22,782 bases of DNA from a virus. The stretch lies in IMG/VR virus record IMGVR_UViG_3300035070_002492, positions 1 to 22,782 of that record; one strand, written 5' to 3'. Below, one piece after another: positions 1-8,642 of this stretch; position 1 is the stretch's first letter, and the number at the start of each line of letters is the position of its first letter. The notes under the pieces are model-generated. The model was not told the DNA's origin and did no database searches. It was given only the letters and a program-made list of their open reading frames with translations. A program made the position numbers and the translations under genes.

Positions 1-1
1 G

Positions 2-49
2 CGCAAGCTAAACGGCATGGATAGAAAAGACTTGAGGAACATACTGTGA
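2..49 (+). CDS. 3' end of an upstream tail-module gene (partial)
   Basis: An open frame enters from the left edge in frame 2 and ends at a TGA that overlaps the GTG start of the tape measure gene (GTGA). The 15 visible residues are basic (RKLNGMDRKDLRNIL). In siphoviruses this position normally holds a tail assembly chaperone, but too little is visible to name it. Confidence 0.5.
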   Translation, partial: RKLNGMDRKDLRNIL

Positions 50-1893
50 GCGAAGAAAGCTTAGTAGTAAAACTAAAAGGCGACACTGCTGACCTAGACA
101 AAAAGCTAGACAAGACAAGTAATAGCCTAAATGAACTAGACGATAACACAAAGAAGTCTGATAAAAGCCTAGCATCAATGGGTAAGGTTGCCGGAGTTGC
201 TGGTGGTGCTATTGCAACTGTAGGTAAGGCAGCTATCGCAGTTGGCACAGCGCTAACAACAATGATCACCCTGACTGCAAAGAGCGAGCAGGAATTACAA
301 GCCTTAAGCCGTCAAGCAAAGCTAACAACTGGAGAGTTCGAGGCTCTAGCATTTGCAACCAAACAGTACGGCATTAACGCGGAACAAGTAGCCGACATCT
401 CAAAGGATATTAGCGATAAGCTTGGCGAGTTTGCATCCACAGGTACTGGTGCATTCCAAGACTTTGCAGATGTAACAGGAAAGACTACAGAGGAGGCTCA
501 GGCGCTAGCTGCTGAGTGGCAAAACCTATCATCGCAACAAGTAATTCAAGAGATTGCAAATCAGCTTGAGGATGCAGGAGCGAGCGCAAATGAAACAACG
601 TTTGTCTTCGAGTCTCTTGGTAATGACCTATCAAAGCTAACTCCTTTATTTGCCGATAATGGCAAGGAGTTAACCGAGCTAACCAAGCGCTACAATGATG
701 TTAACTCGGCGCTATCAATCACACAGAAAGAAGCTGAAGGCTTAACTGAGGCCGCCACATCGTTCGACTTGCTAACCGAAACTCTAGGTAATGGCGCTAA
801 AGTAATCTCAGCTCAATTAGCTCCAGCGCTTAACGAGTTCTTTAATAGCATTATCGAAGTAGTACCAACCGCAACCAATACGATAGTGGACTTCATTAAT
901 AAATTCCGTGAAGCGGCTAACATCGACAATATAAGCTCAATTAATCGAGAGCTTGAAGAGTTAACCCAAAACGCATCTGACTATCAAGAGCAGATTAATG
1001 CAATGATTGGTGGCGAGTATGTCAGCACGGACTTTAATGACGACCTTGAAGCTCAAGCTAAAGGGTTGTCCATTGTTAATGAGAGAATTGCAGAGCTTAT
1101 AGAGCAAAGGGATAAGCTTCAAAATACCCAAGGCCAAGTTGATCAGCCAGTTGGCGGTCTCATTAGCGGATCGATTGGCAGTAGCGATGCTGAAGAGGAA
1201 GCAGAAAAAGAGCTTCAACTACTAATTGGAAGGCTAAAAACTGAAGAGCAAATTCTTGGCGAGCAGTACGCAAAAGACCTAGAAACAGCCGCGGGACAAA
1301 AAGAGCTACTAAAGGAAATTGAAAGGCAATACCTTGAGGATGTTAACGCATTAAGGAATGAGGCTAGACAGGCTAACTTAGATGCAGACCAAGAAGCCTT
1401 TGATGCTATGGACAACCTAAGACAGCAAGCGCTAAAGAAAGAAAAGGAAGGGTCTGATGAGCTTGATAAGCAAAATAAAATAAAATCAAAGTCTGACGAG
1501 GCCTATCTTGATGCTGCGATGTCTATTGGTAACGCGCTATTTGAAGACCAGAAAGCCGTAAAAGCTGGTTTGGTTGTGGTTGATACCGCCGCTGGTATTT
1601 CAAAGGCATTCGCTGAGCTTCCCTACCCTGCTGCATTGGCCGCATCTGCATCTATCGCCGCAACTGGTGTTGCTCAACTGGCTGCAATCACAAGTGCATC
1701 TAAAGGTGGCGGTTCAACATCTTCTGCCGTGCCTGCCGAGTCTTTGCCTGATGAAGTGCCAGAGCTTGAAGCTCAAAACTCAGACCTGAACGGAAGCAAC
1801 CAGACCGTGACAATTAGGTTTGATGACTCAACAGAGCTTGGTGTAGCATTTAATAACGCTATTGAGCGCTCAAGACAGGACGGGCTAATTTAA
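46..1893 (+). CDS. Tail tape measure protein
   Basis: 615-aa protein expected to set tail length and leave the tail tube during DNA ejection. The N-terminal part is a charged coiled coil (about residues 1-45), followed by an Ala/Gly/Val-rich hydrophobic segment (about 45-75), long Gln/Glu/Lys helical stretches (about 300-480) and a second hydrophobic Ala-rich segment (about 505-555). This alternation, and the position just before tail-tip genes, is typical of tape measure proteins; 615 residues is on the short side. The start is GTG with GAGG nine bases upstream, overlapping the previous stop. The TAA overlaps the ATG of the next gene (TAATG). Family assignment is firm; exact homologues were not searched. 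Confidence 0.88.
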   Translation: MSEESLVVKLKGDTADLDKKLDKTSNSLNELDDNTKKSDKSLASMGKVAGVAGGAIATVGKAAIAVGTALTTMITLTAKSEQELQALSRQAKLTTGEFEALAFATKQYGINAEQVADISKDISDKLGEFASTGTGAFQDFADVTGKTTEEAQALAAEWQNLSSQQVIQEIANQLEDAGASANETTFVFESLGNDLSKLTPLFADNGKELTELTKRYNDVNSALSITQKEAEGLTEAATSFDLLTETLGNGAKVISAQLAPALNEFFNSIIEVVPTATNTIVDFINKFREAANIDNISSINRELEELTQNASDYQEQINAMIGGEYVSTDFNDDLEAQAKGLSIVNERIAELIEQRDKLQNTQGQVDQPVGGLISGSIGSSDAEEEAEKELQLLIGRLKTEEQILGEQYAKDLETAAGQKELLKEIERQYLEDVNALRNEARQANLDADQEAFDAMDNLRQQALKKEKEGSDELDKQNKIKSKSDEAYLDAAMSIGNALFEDQKAVKAGLVVVDTAAGISKAFAELPYPAALAASASIAATGVAQLAAITSASKGGGSTSSAVPAESLPDEVPELEAQNSDLNGSNQTVTIRFDDSTELGVAFNNAIERSRQDGLI

Positions 1894-2711
1894 TGTTTAT
1901 AAGTACATCTAATTTATCAAAGGTCGCCACAGTAACCGAGGTGCCAGAGTCGCTAACTCAGGATATAATGGTTATTACTGATGGTGATTACTCATCGACA
2001 TATACGGCCACTTTGTCGGGGCAGTTGACGATAAAGTTCACCTTTCCAACTCCGCAAGATATTGAGTACATTGCCTTTGGTGGCACAAATATCTCAAGGA
2101 AGGATAGACTGGTAATCACATCGATTAACCCTGACGAGCTTCTTGATGTTAATGTAAATGAGCTATTCGACTCTAACGCTGAGCAATTGTTTGCATTGGC
2201 ATCTGGTCAGATTGACGACACAACACTAGGTCTTGATGAGTCGCGAGTTATTGTATACAAAGTTGACCTAGAACAAACTCAGGAAGTTGAAATTACCATA
2301 TACGGACAAGGTCAGATTCAAATCTCCGAGATTGCCATGGGTAAGTTTTACGAAGTTCCGCGCGGTGAGCAATCTGGATACAATAGGAGCTGGGCCGTGC
2401 CAAACATTAGAGCAAGGTCAGCAACAGGCCTGGATGGAGCTCCAATTAACTTTGTTTACGAAACGGGAACTCAAACCGCAACGCTGACAGTGCCTAACAA
2501 TCTAATGTCAGATTACGAATTAGAAAACGGATGGCGTGAGATGCTTAAATACACCTCAAGAAATACGTTCTATGTACTTGAAGATGACAATAAGTTTCAC
2601 AGTTATGCTGGATTCTCAACAACCGGAATGTCAACTAAGGCCCACTCGCAAACTAGAGCGCTTGGTGTGTCTCAATTTACATTCAATACCTTTTCTGGGA
2701 CTGTTATTTAA
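1893..2711 (+). CDS. Putative tail tip / distal tail protein
   Basis: 272-aa protein, overlapping the tape measure stop by one base and overlapping the next gene the same way, so the three are translationally coupled. It is rich in Thr, Ser and beta-prone segments with no signal peptide or membrane segment. In siphoviruses the gene after the tape measure usually encodes a distal tail or minor tail protein joining tube to tip, which fits. No domain is recognised with certainty; the role comes from position. Confidence 0.6.
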   Translation: MFISTSNLSKVATVTEVPESLTQDIMVITDGDYSSTYTATLSGQLTIKFTFPTPQDIEYIAFGGTNISRKDRLVITSINPDELLDVNVNELFDSNAEQLFALASGQIDDTTLGLDESRVIVYKVDLEQTQEVEITIYGQGQIQISEIAMGKFYEVPRGEQSGYNRSWAVPNIRARSATGLDGAPINFVYETGTQTATLTVPNNLMSDYELENGWREMLKYTSRNTFYVLEDDNKFHSYAGFSTTGMSTKAHSQTRALGVSQFTFNTFSGTVI

Positions 2712-5089
2712 TGGCTTACTTAAACGATTTCGAACAATCGCATTATGTTATCTATGAGTTAGTGTTGCCGTATTGTACGGTTTGCACCCCTAGAGATAAT
2801 ATTGACGGAACTTGGCACACTCCGCCTATGTGCGTTGAGTCTAGTGACGCTGAATACTCTCTATTCTTCACTAGAGGAAAGACCCCATACGTATCACTAC
2901 CAGGCTTATCTATATCTGGAAAAAGCAGACTTAACTCAACAATGTTCAGGGTTGTTACAGGCGCAAGTGTTACAACATCAAAAGCAAAAGCTGGCGGCCT
3001 TGCGAGTCGTGGGACAATGTCAATGACATGCGCGGATGAAAATAGCGATCCTGGCCCAATTGAATTTACCGAGGAGGGGACACTTTTTGGTAAGTTAATG
3101 GCTAGAAACATCCTTGAAGGAAAGAAAATAATCACGCACTATTATTCAATAGGACGTGACGAGGTAACTCCAGTTGAGGTAAGAACAGAAACGCACTACG
3201 TAACAAATGCAACATTGAGCGCTGGAGTGTTCACGCTTAACGCAAAGGATGCACTAAAAGACCTTGAGGCGTTCTCACAGCAATTCCCCACACCTGGAGA
3301 GGTAACGTTAACCGCCGACATTGACGACACTCAAGTAACTTTTGATGTTAGTGACGCCACAGATTTCACAGCAGACACTTACTTTAGAATGGGCGCTGAG
3401 CTATTCCGCGTTAATTCTGTGACTGGCAACTCAATCACGGTAGATGCGCGAGGCCATACTCGCACAAGCTCAATTGATGGTCGTGTACTTTACAAATCAA
3501 ACAAAGAATCTCACGACGCAGAATCAACGCTTCAACCGTGCCGACTGCTAGATGGTGAGCCACTTGCTGATACGCTTGAGGCTATCTTTAACGAGGTTGG
3601 ATTGCAGGACTTTGTAAACTACACGCAATGGAATGATGATATTACACAATGGGATGGTGATGCGAAACTGTGGGGCATCATGTCAGAGCCAGAAGATGCA
3701 AGCTACCTGATTGATGACTTGCTAGAGGTGTTCTTGGTTGATATGTGGCTAGACCAAACAACACAGAAGGCATTCATTTCAACCAACAGTAACTGGAAGC
3801 AACCGGAAGTTTCATTTATCGAAGGAACTGACGTTCAGAATTACAAAGTCACAACAAGGGATAACACTCGATTCAGTCGCGCTTACATTCTGGCCGGTAA
3901 GGCGTATCAAGCCGATAACGACGACAACACAAACTACTCGCGCCTAATTAGCTCCACAGACCTTGAGTCCGAAACTTCAGATTTCTACGGCTCAGTTAAG
4001 CTAAAAGAGTTCGACCCAGTACAGTGGATTAGCGGAGATTCAGCAACGCGCCTAACGTCTCGATATATTCAGCGATACTCAGACACACCAAGAGAGGTAA
4101 CGTTTGATATTGAAGAGAGAAAGATTCAAGGAATCACCATAGGTAGCGTGATTGAGGTTGTAAGTATAGATAAGCAATCACCATCAGGCGCAACCCTCAC
4201 AAGCAATGACCGTGTTCAGATTTTAAAGCTACAGCCTAACCTTAATGGAGTTGGGCGCAAGTACACAGCAACAGCACTTGCTTATACGCCATTATTTGCA
4301 ACCGACCCGAACGAGGAGCAGTTCGTTACATTAACAGGCAGTATTCGCTCAATCAACCTTGCAACATACGTGGGCGCACCTACTAACATCCCGCTAAACT
4401 ACACGTTTATTTTTGATGGTTGTGAGATTGGTTCGGCGGAAGAGTCATCAACATGGCTTGCATCTGTAAGAGCTGGAGCTTGGCACCCAGACAGTAGACT
4501 TAGAATTATCTGTACAAACAACACAGTATGGAGCGCCAAGGGTGGCGACGCAGGAGGCTCGTTATTATCAAAAACAAATGGTGAAACATCTTACAACTCC
4601 AATGGAATAGAGACTCATATATATCTTAACTACGTAGTAGATAGTTACACGGCGTCATCATTTTTACTATCATCTGGTGGCGGAGGAGGGTCAGCTTTTG
4701 TTACCAATGGCAGTCAACTTGCGTACTTATTTGGAGGTGGTGGGTCAGGGATACCATCAGGTTATGGTGAGGTTTTTTCAGTTAACGGATTTGATTACAA
4801 GGGAGCTTACGACGGAACAGAGTCGGATGGCGGTTTGGGCGGGTTTGGACCGGTTGGAAACGCTGTTGAATACTCTGGAACTTCAGGGGGTAGCTCTGAA
4901 TCCGGATCTCTAATAATACCTCCAGGATGGTCAGCGTCAAATACTGAGCAACCAACACTTGCTGGATTTTCAATATCAGGCGCATTAGCACCTACAGACA
5001 TAACCGTTTATAATCTATCATCAGAGTCAGCGAAATTTAAACCAGGTCGCTCAGTTGCTGGTGTTGACTACACACTAATTGATTCTTAA
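2711..5089 (+). CDS. Tail tip / hub protein with glycine-rich C-terminal domain
   Basis: 792-aa protein. Residues about 1-540 are an ordinary mixed beta structural region, including a Cys/Trp-containing N-terminal part (YCTVCTPRDN, GTWHTPP near residues 20-40). The C-terminal 240 residues differ: Gly/Ser-rich, with a five-glycine run near residue 656, a four-glycine run near 674 and further Gly-Gly pairs to about 745. Polyglycine loops of this kind occur in receptor-binding tips such as the T4-like gp38 adhesins, so the C-terminus may contact the host surface; that is inference. It lies between the distal tail gene and the fibre gene, where the central tail-tip protein is expected. Confidence 0.65.
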   Translation: MAYLNDFEQSHYVIYELVLPYCTVCTPRDNIDGTWHTPPMCVESSDAEYSLFFTRGKTPYVSLPGLSISGKSRLNSTMFRVVTGASVTTSKAKAGGLASRGTMSMTCADENSDPGPIEFTEEGTLFGKLMARNILEGKKIITHYYSIGRDEVTPVEVRTETHYVTNATLSAGVFTLNAKDALKDLEAFSQQFPTPGEVTLTADIDDTQVTFDVSDATDFTADTYFRMGAELFRVNSVTGNSITVDARGHTRTSSIDGRVLYKSNKESHDAESTLQPCRLLDGEPLADTLEAIFNEVGLQDFVNYTQWNDDITQWDGDAKLWGIMSEPEDASYLIDDLLEVFLVDMWLDQTTQKAFISTNSNWKQPEVSFIEGTDVQNYKVTTRDNTRFSRAYILAGKAYQADNDDNTNYSRLISSTDLESETSDFYGSVKLKEFDPVQWISGDSATRLTSRYIQRYSDTPREVTFDIEERKIQGITIGSVIEVVSIDKQSPSGATLTSNDRVQILKLQPNLNGVGRKYTATALAYTPLFATDPNEEQFVTLTGSIRSINLATYVGAPTNIPLNYTFIFDGCEIGSAEESSTWLASVRAGAWHPDSRLRIICTNNTVWSAKGGDAGGSLLSKTNGETSYNSNGIETHIYLNYVVDSYTASSFLLSSGGGGGSAFVTNGSQLAYLFGGGGSGIPSGYGEVFSVNGFDYKGAYDGTESDGGLGGFGPVGNAVEYSGTSGGSSESGSLIIPPGWSASNTEQPTLAGFSISGALAPTDITVYNLSSESAKFKPGRSVAGVDYTLIDS

Positions 5090-5098
5090 GGAAATAAT

Positions 5099-6964
5099 AT
5101 GTCCTACACATTTACAAGAACAGGCGCGCAGATTGAAGAGATTCATAACACTGTTGACGACCTGTCAAATATAGTAAGCAATGAAAACCTAATATTAAAC
5201 TCATCATTTGAAATTGCAGGAAGCGTGACAAGTCCGCCTGATGCAACACCTAGAAGTTACAATGCTGGGGATGAGATATTTCAAGGTATGTTCGCAGTTG
5301 GTGCTCTAACTGGTGTAACTTACATTGACGGGAAATCGAATGGCACAGGCCAGCTTTACACAGATGTATATAAGTCAGAAAAACAAAAGCTATCAACAGC
5401 TAACTATGTGGCAAGTATTGCAAGTAGTGACGGCTCACCTGTCGAGTCTGGCGCATCATTTGTTGATATAGGTGACTACTGGCGCGTTACTTTTGATATG
5501 AACGAAACTTTCTCCGTGAAGTTTGAGCGGGGGAGTATTGCGACGAGTCATGAGATTTGCCAGTTGAAGTTAGCGAAATTCGGTAGCTCTGTTTCATTTA
5601 AGATCCCATCTGACTTCCCTGATTTTATGGATGCGATAGAGGCTACTCAATTCTCAATGTCTGGCTCATCATCATCAATAATCCTAATTGCAGAGTCTGG
5701 ACACAAAATAAAGCGAGGCATTGACGTAAGGTGGTTTGATGCGTCTAGATATATCATTCAGTCAGAAGATGCAATCCTAACGCTAGATCCATCTTTTGTT
5801 GGGGTCGATGCTTCTGACCTACTACCGGGATATGCTGGTATAATTGGAGAAATTCCAAGGCCCCCTCTGTTTTTTGGGCTCTATTCAAGACTGCCAACCC
5901 TCGACTGTGTGATAGATATGGGAGGGCTGTATGGCTGCGGAGTGCAGTGTGCTGAAAGTTGGTTTTCTGGTTCCCAAGGTAGCGGGGTGATAAACTCAGG
6001 ATTTAGGGCGTACCAAATACACGGAAGAGCCAATCTTTACGGAATGACAGGTGAGGGCGCTGACGGTTCATCCTTAAGAATACAGCAAGCGTCATCGGTA
6101 AATGCTAGAAACTTTATTGGTGACATGTCTTGCAAGAATGTGAATTCAAGTGATGATTCTGCAATATACCAGTCCAGATCTTCCACCTTAGAGTTTAGAG
6201 GGGGGTCAGCCAATGATTCCGGCGCTGCGGGTTACATCGGTAGAAGATGCCTGGCAACGCTTGATGATGCAACATTCGACAGGCCAGCTGACAAGGCCGT
6301 TATTGGCGAGAGTGAGTCAAATATATCCTGGGCTAATGGGTCTGGTGTTGACTGTGTATCCAACGCAATAAGATGCATATCAAATGCATCCGTGTACGCA
6401 GTGGGGGCTTCCACATCGACTACAAGTAGCGCTGATAACTTCAACGTTGACTCTGGCGGAGTTATAACGATAGCAGGGAGCAACACAATTGAAGGGGCGT
6501 CAGGTTCAGAGTCTTTGGTGATATCGGAGTCAAATGTAGAATACACCAATGCGTTCGGTGATTCTGGCATGATATTCTTTGATGGGGGTAACGGCACATT
6601 TAAATTAACATCTAACTCGAATGGTGTATCACAAAGATTTGCTGATGGAACTATGAGGACATTTATAAGCACAACCATAGATACAGGTCAAGTTCTGGCT
6701 AATGCCTACTCTCAACAAATCTCACTTCCAACTCAGCCGGACACGTTCGCTACCGTCAGGTCTGTTTCATTTGATGTGGTGGGAAGAACTGGCGCTTCGG
6801 GCGGTGGTAATCGATTGTTTGTAAGTGAATGTCACAGGCCCCAGCTTACAACAGGGAGTGAGTGGAAGGTATACAACACAGGGGTTCAGCTAGATGGTAC
6901 ATCAACAGGACTCATCTGTTTATCGATAAACGCAACAATAGTGACTGAAGGGACATGGAGATAA
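5099..6964 (+). CDS. Tail fibre / tailspike-like protein
   Basis: 621-aa protein with an AAGGAAAT ribosome site before ATG. Residues 1-30 look like a short fibre attachment segment (TRTGAQIEEIHNTVDD). From about 165 to 480 the sequence is a run of short Gly/Ser/Asn/Val-rich units without long helices, as expected for a right-handed parallel beta-helix of the pectate-lyase or tailspike kind. The last 100 residues are a separate Gly/Thr-rich domain. Likely role: binding, and possibly cleaving, surface polysaccharide. No catalytic residues can be assigned by eye. Ten bases separate it from the tail-tip gene. Confidence 0.65.
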   Translation: MSYTFTRTGAQIEEIHNTVDDLSNIVSNENLILNSSFEIAGSVTSPPDATPRSYNAGDEIFQGMFAVGALTGVTYIDGKSNGTGQLYTDVYKSEKQKLSTANYVASIASSDGSPVESGASFVDIGDYWRVTFDMNETFSVKFERGSIATSHEICQLKLAKFGSSVSFKIPSDFPDFMDAIEATQFSMSGSSSSIILIAESGHKIKRGIDVRWFDASRYIIQSEDAILTLDPSFVGVDASDLLPGYAGIIGEIPRPPLFFGLYSRLPTLDCVIDMGGLYGCGVQCAESWFSGSQGSGVINSGFRAYQIHGRANLYGMTGEGADGSSLRIQQASSVNARNFIGDMSCKNVNSSDDSAIYQSRSSTLEFRGGSANDSGAAGYIGRRCLATLDDATFDRPADKAVIGESESNISWANGSGVDCVSNAIRCISNASVYAVGASTSTTSSADNFNVDSGGVITIAGSNTIEGASGSESLVISESNVEYTNAFGDSGMIFFDGGNGTFKLTSNSNGVSQRFADGTMRTFISTTIDTGQVLANAYSQQISLPTQPDTFATVRSVSFDVVGRTGASGGGNRLFVSECHRPQLTTGSEWKVYNTGVQLDGTSTGLICLSINATIVTEGTWR

Positions 6965-6966
6965 TT

Positions 6967-7122
6967 ATGTTTGAAGCAAAAGACAGTGAAGGTTTATGGT
7001 GGCGTTTTAGTGTTAAACCTACCATGACAAATGACGGATGGTTCAGCGATGGACACGTATCAAGCCTACCAAATCATCAAAAAACAAAAGATCAATGGGA
7101 AGACTCGCTTGTAGGAATGTAA
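6967..7122 (+). CDS. Small hypothetical protein at end of tail operon
   Basis: 51-aa ORF beginning three bases after the fibre stop, with GGAG six bases before ATG. It has two adjacent Trp near residue 11 and is otherwise polar, with no membrane segment. It may be a fibre chaperone or accessory protein by position, but nothing in the sequence proves this. It is the last gene before the terminator. Confidence 0.55.
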   Translation: MFEAKDSEGLWWRFSVKPTMTNDGWFSDGHVSSLPNHQKTKDQWEDSLVGM

Positions 7123-7160
7123 TTAAAAACACTACACAAAAGCCCACCTAGGCACTAACT

Positions 7161-7197
7161 TTGCAATGCCCCATAATGACGGATAGAATACTGTTAT
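7161..7197 (+). promoter_or_regulatory. Sigma70-type promoter for the XhlA-like gene
   Basis: -35 TTGCAA (7161-7166), 17-bp spacer, -10 TAGAAT (7184-7189), predicted start near 7196. The -10 lies in the loop of the terminator hairpin, so transcripts from here lack its left arm. Confidence 0.5.
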
Positions 7198-7211
7198 TAT
7201 GGGGTTTTTAT
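7169..7211 (+). terminator. Rho-independent terminator of the tail operon
   Basis: CCCCATAAT (7169-7177) pairs with ATTATGGGG (7196-7204); three more inner pairs (one G-U) give a 12-bp stem with a 12-nt loop, followed by TTTTTATT. No T-run exists on the other strand, so it acts on + transcripts. Confidence 0.8.
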
Positions 7212-7212
7212 T

Positions 7213-7488
7213 ATGGATGTTAGCATGAGTGAAGTTAACGAACGGTTAGCTAGAGTTGAGCAAGGCCAAGTACATCAAGAAAAACAATTAGATAAGCTTG
7301 TTAGTGTTACCGAGAAGTTAGCAGATGTTCACATTAGGATGTCCAGTCTTGAGGGTAAGGTTGAAAAGCACGAAACAAAGATTTCGCAAAACGAAAAGCA
7401 GATTGCAAAATACTCTCTACTTTTCGCTATACTGGTTGGGTTCCTTGTTCGTTATTTCCCGGAGCTAAAGGCTATCATTGGTCTCTGA
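7213..7488 (+). CDS. XhlA-like coiled-coil membrane protein (holin accessory)
   Basis: 91-aa protein: a charged heptad-like coiled coil (residues 5-65) followed by one C-terminal membrane segment (about 67-85, SLLFAILVGFLVRYF). Size and layout match haemolysin XhlA-type phage proteins, which sit at the inner membrane and assist holin or endolysin function in some phages. The ATG has GGGG eight bases upstream, in the right arm of the terminator; an alternative ATG is at 7225. It converges with the LuxR-type gene and overlaps its 3' end by 24 bases. The assignment rests on architecture only. Confidence 0.6.
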   Translation: MDVSMSEVNERLARVEQGQVHQEKQLDKLVSVTEKLADVHIRMSSLEGKVEKHETKISQNEKQIAKYSLLFAILVGFLVRYFPELKAIIGL

Positions 7489-7788
7489 TTTTCTACGAGT
7501 TCTAACCTGACGCGACACTCTTCTTTGCATATCCAAATCTGTGAAGTCTGGGTTAATCGCCATCTCAAGCTCAATTGCTGAAGTTGTAGTTATCAGCAAG
7601 CAAATAATACCCGCCTTTGCTGCCTTGTATATGCACTCCGAAAGCGTTTTAGCTCCCAGCTTACTTTTGATATTCTTAATTCGCTTATCTATTGCTGAGT
7701 GACTAGAGCTATCCTGTGATGCTATCTGCTTAATTAGCTCACCATTTGCCAGTCTACGCAATGTAGATAACTCCAGTCGTGTTAGCAT
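7465..7788 (-). CDS. LuxR/GerE-type HTH transcriptional regulator
   Basis: 107-aa protein. Residues 3-62 fit a GerE-type DNA-binding domain: LSTLRRLANGELIKQIA, then SAIDKRIKNIKSKLGAKTL and a closing helix. There is no N-terminal receiver or autoinducer-binding domain. After the HTH comes a hydrophobic stretch (about 60-72, AGIICLLITTTSAI) and a basic tail (QRRVSRQVRTRRK). It is the last gene of the minus operon that includes the pyrophosphohydrolase. It probably binds DNA; targets and effectors cannot be read. GGGA lies nine bases before ATG. Confidence 0.7.
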   Translation of the reverse strand: MLTRLELSTLRRLANGELIKQIASQDSSSHSAIDKRIKNIKSKLGAKTLSECIYKAAKAGIICLLITTTSAIELEMAINPDFTDLDMQRRVSRQVRTRRKSETNDSL

Positions 7789-7792
7789 AATA

Positions 7793-7891
7793 TTATCCCA
7801 TTAGATCCATATTCTGGCTTGACCACCAAAACCCTAGAAGTTTTGATTCCTTTGCGCATTGAGCGCGGTGCTGTTTAATAAATTCAATCAT
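7793..7891 (-). CDS. Small coupled peptide (32 aa)
   Basis: ORF between the pyrophosphohydrolase and LuxR-type genes. Its ATG shares the A of the upstream stop (TAATG), and it ends five bases before the next ATG, so the spacing is operon-like. The peptide begins MIEFIKQHRAQC and has two adjacent Trp. No known family is recognised; the tight fit is the main argument that it is translated. Confidence 0.5.
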   Translation of the reverse strand: MIEFIKQHRAQCAKESKLLGFWWSSQNMDLMG

Positions 7892-8397
7892 TAGTATTTC
7901 TTCCCGCCTTTTTTAGCTCGATTTTCACGCTTATGGTCAGCGCGGTGTTTGTTGTACTCCACTTTCTCTAGAATAATTTGGTGCAGGTCTACTTTATGCA
8001 GGTCAGCCATAGCAAAACACAATCTAACAGAGTTAGATAAATCAAAGTTCCTAGCATCCCCATCATTGTGAGATGTGGATCCAGAAATAAGCCTGTGAAG
8101 AAAGCATAGGTCATCAATCTTGTTGTAATTGCCAGTGCAAAAAACACCAACTGGCCAAGTGAATGATTTACTGCCAAGGTAGTCAAGCACCCTAATTGCA
8201 AAGTCACCAAGCTCAACCCAGAACATTTCGTAATTAGGTAGGTGGTCATCCATTAAACCCTTGCGATCCCCTTCCATTGCCTCCGATAGTTCTGAGTGAA
8301 ACAAGCAAGCAAATGTACTGAATGGTCGAGGTTCATCCCACCAACCTAGCTCTTTATTTTGCGCGTGGATTTTATTTTGTAGTTCAACTAAATTCAT
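7891..8397 (-). CDS. MazG-like nucleotide pyrophosphohydrolase
   Basis: 168-aa protein of the all-alpha NTP pyrophosphatase kind. It shows the metal-binding signature ExxE (E36-E39 in HSELSEAMEGDRKG) followed by ExxD (E62-D65 in WVELGDFAIRVLDYL), as in MazG and dimeric dUTPase-like enzymes that split (d)NTPs or ppGpp-like substrates to monophosphate and pyrophosphate. The C-terminus is a Lys/Arg-rich tail. Which nucleotide it uses cannot be read. Phage versions are thought to adjust nucleotide pools or stringent signalling. Its ATG overlaps the upstream TGA (ATGA). Confidence 0.8.
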   Translation of the reverse strand: MNLVELQNKIHAQNKELGWWDEPRPFSTFACLFHSELSEAMEGDRKGLMDDHLPNYEMFWVELGDFAIRVLDYLGSKSFTWPVGVFCTGNYNKIDDLCFLHRLISGSTSHNDGDARNFDLSNSVRLCFAMADLHKVDLHQIILEKVEYNKHRADHKRENRAKKGGKKY

Positions 8398-8540
8398 TTT
8401 CTAATCATCTCCATTCTATGCAGTCTATTTGCTTGGTATCTGGCCATATTTCTCAAATGAACATGGCGACTTCTACAGCTTGGTTTAGTGTTTGGTCTTT
8501 TACTTCCAGACCGTTTACCCTTGTTAAACTTCCCACTCAT
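8394..8540 (-). CDS. Small basic hypothetical protein
   Basis: 48-aa protein, strongly basic (MSGKFNKGKRSGSKRP at the start, many Arg/His after). The start at 8540 has AGAGGTG at good spacing, and a promoter -10 sits 35 bases upstream. A longer in-frame version beginning at 8663 would cross both that promoter and the preceding terminator and is rejected. The stop overlaps the pyrophosphohydrolase start (ATGA). Possibly nucleic-acid binding by charge; no family recognised. Confidence 0.6.
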   Translation of the reverse strand: MSGKFNKGKRSGSKRPNTKPSCRSRHVHLRNMARYQANRLHRMEMIRK

Positions 8541-8562
8541 CGATTCACCTCTCTGATTGGCT

Positions 8563-8612
8563 TGAGTTAATAATACTAGCCTTGATAAATTAAAACTGTG
8601 ACCTATACGATA
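8563..8612 (-). promoter_or_regulatory. Promoter with degenerate CRP site (MazG/LuxR operon)
   Basis: Minus-strand -10 TATTAT (8575-8570), predicted +1 at 8563. Centred at -41.5 is a 16-bp site at 8597-8612 whose promoter-proximal half is a perfect TCACA on the minus strand (TGTGA on +), while the other half is degenerate (2/5). Its position is identical to the perfect sites elsewhere. Confidence 0.55.
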
Positions 8613-8615
8613 GAT

Positions 8616-8642
8616 ATAAAAAAGCCTCAAATTAATGAGGCT
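8616..8642 (-). terminator. Terminator of the lysis operon
   Basis: On the minus strand AGCCTCA (8642-8636) and TGAGGCT (8629-8623) form a 7-bp stem with a 6-nt loop, followed by a run of T. Confidence 0.88.

Noticed and set aside
7465-7788. A quorum-sensing receptor
   Set aside because: Only the DNA-binding half of LuxR-type proteins is present; no autoinducer-binding domain.
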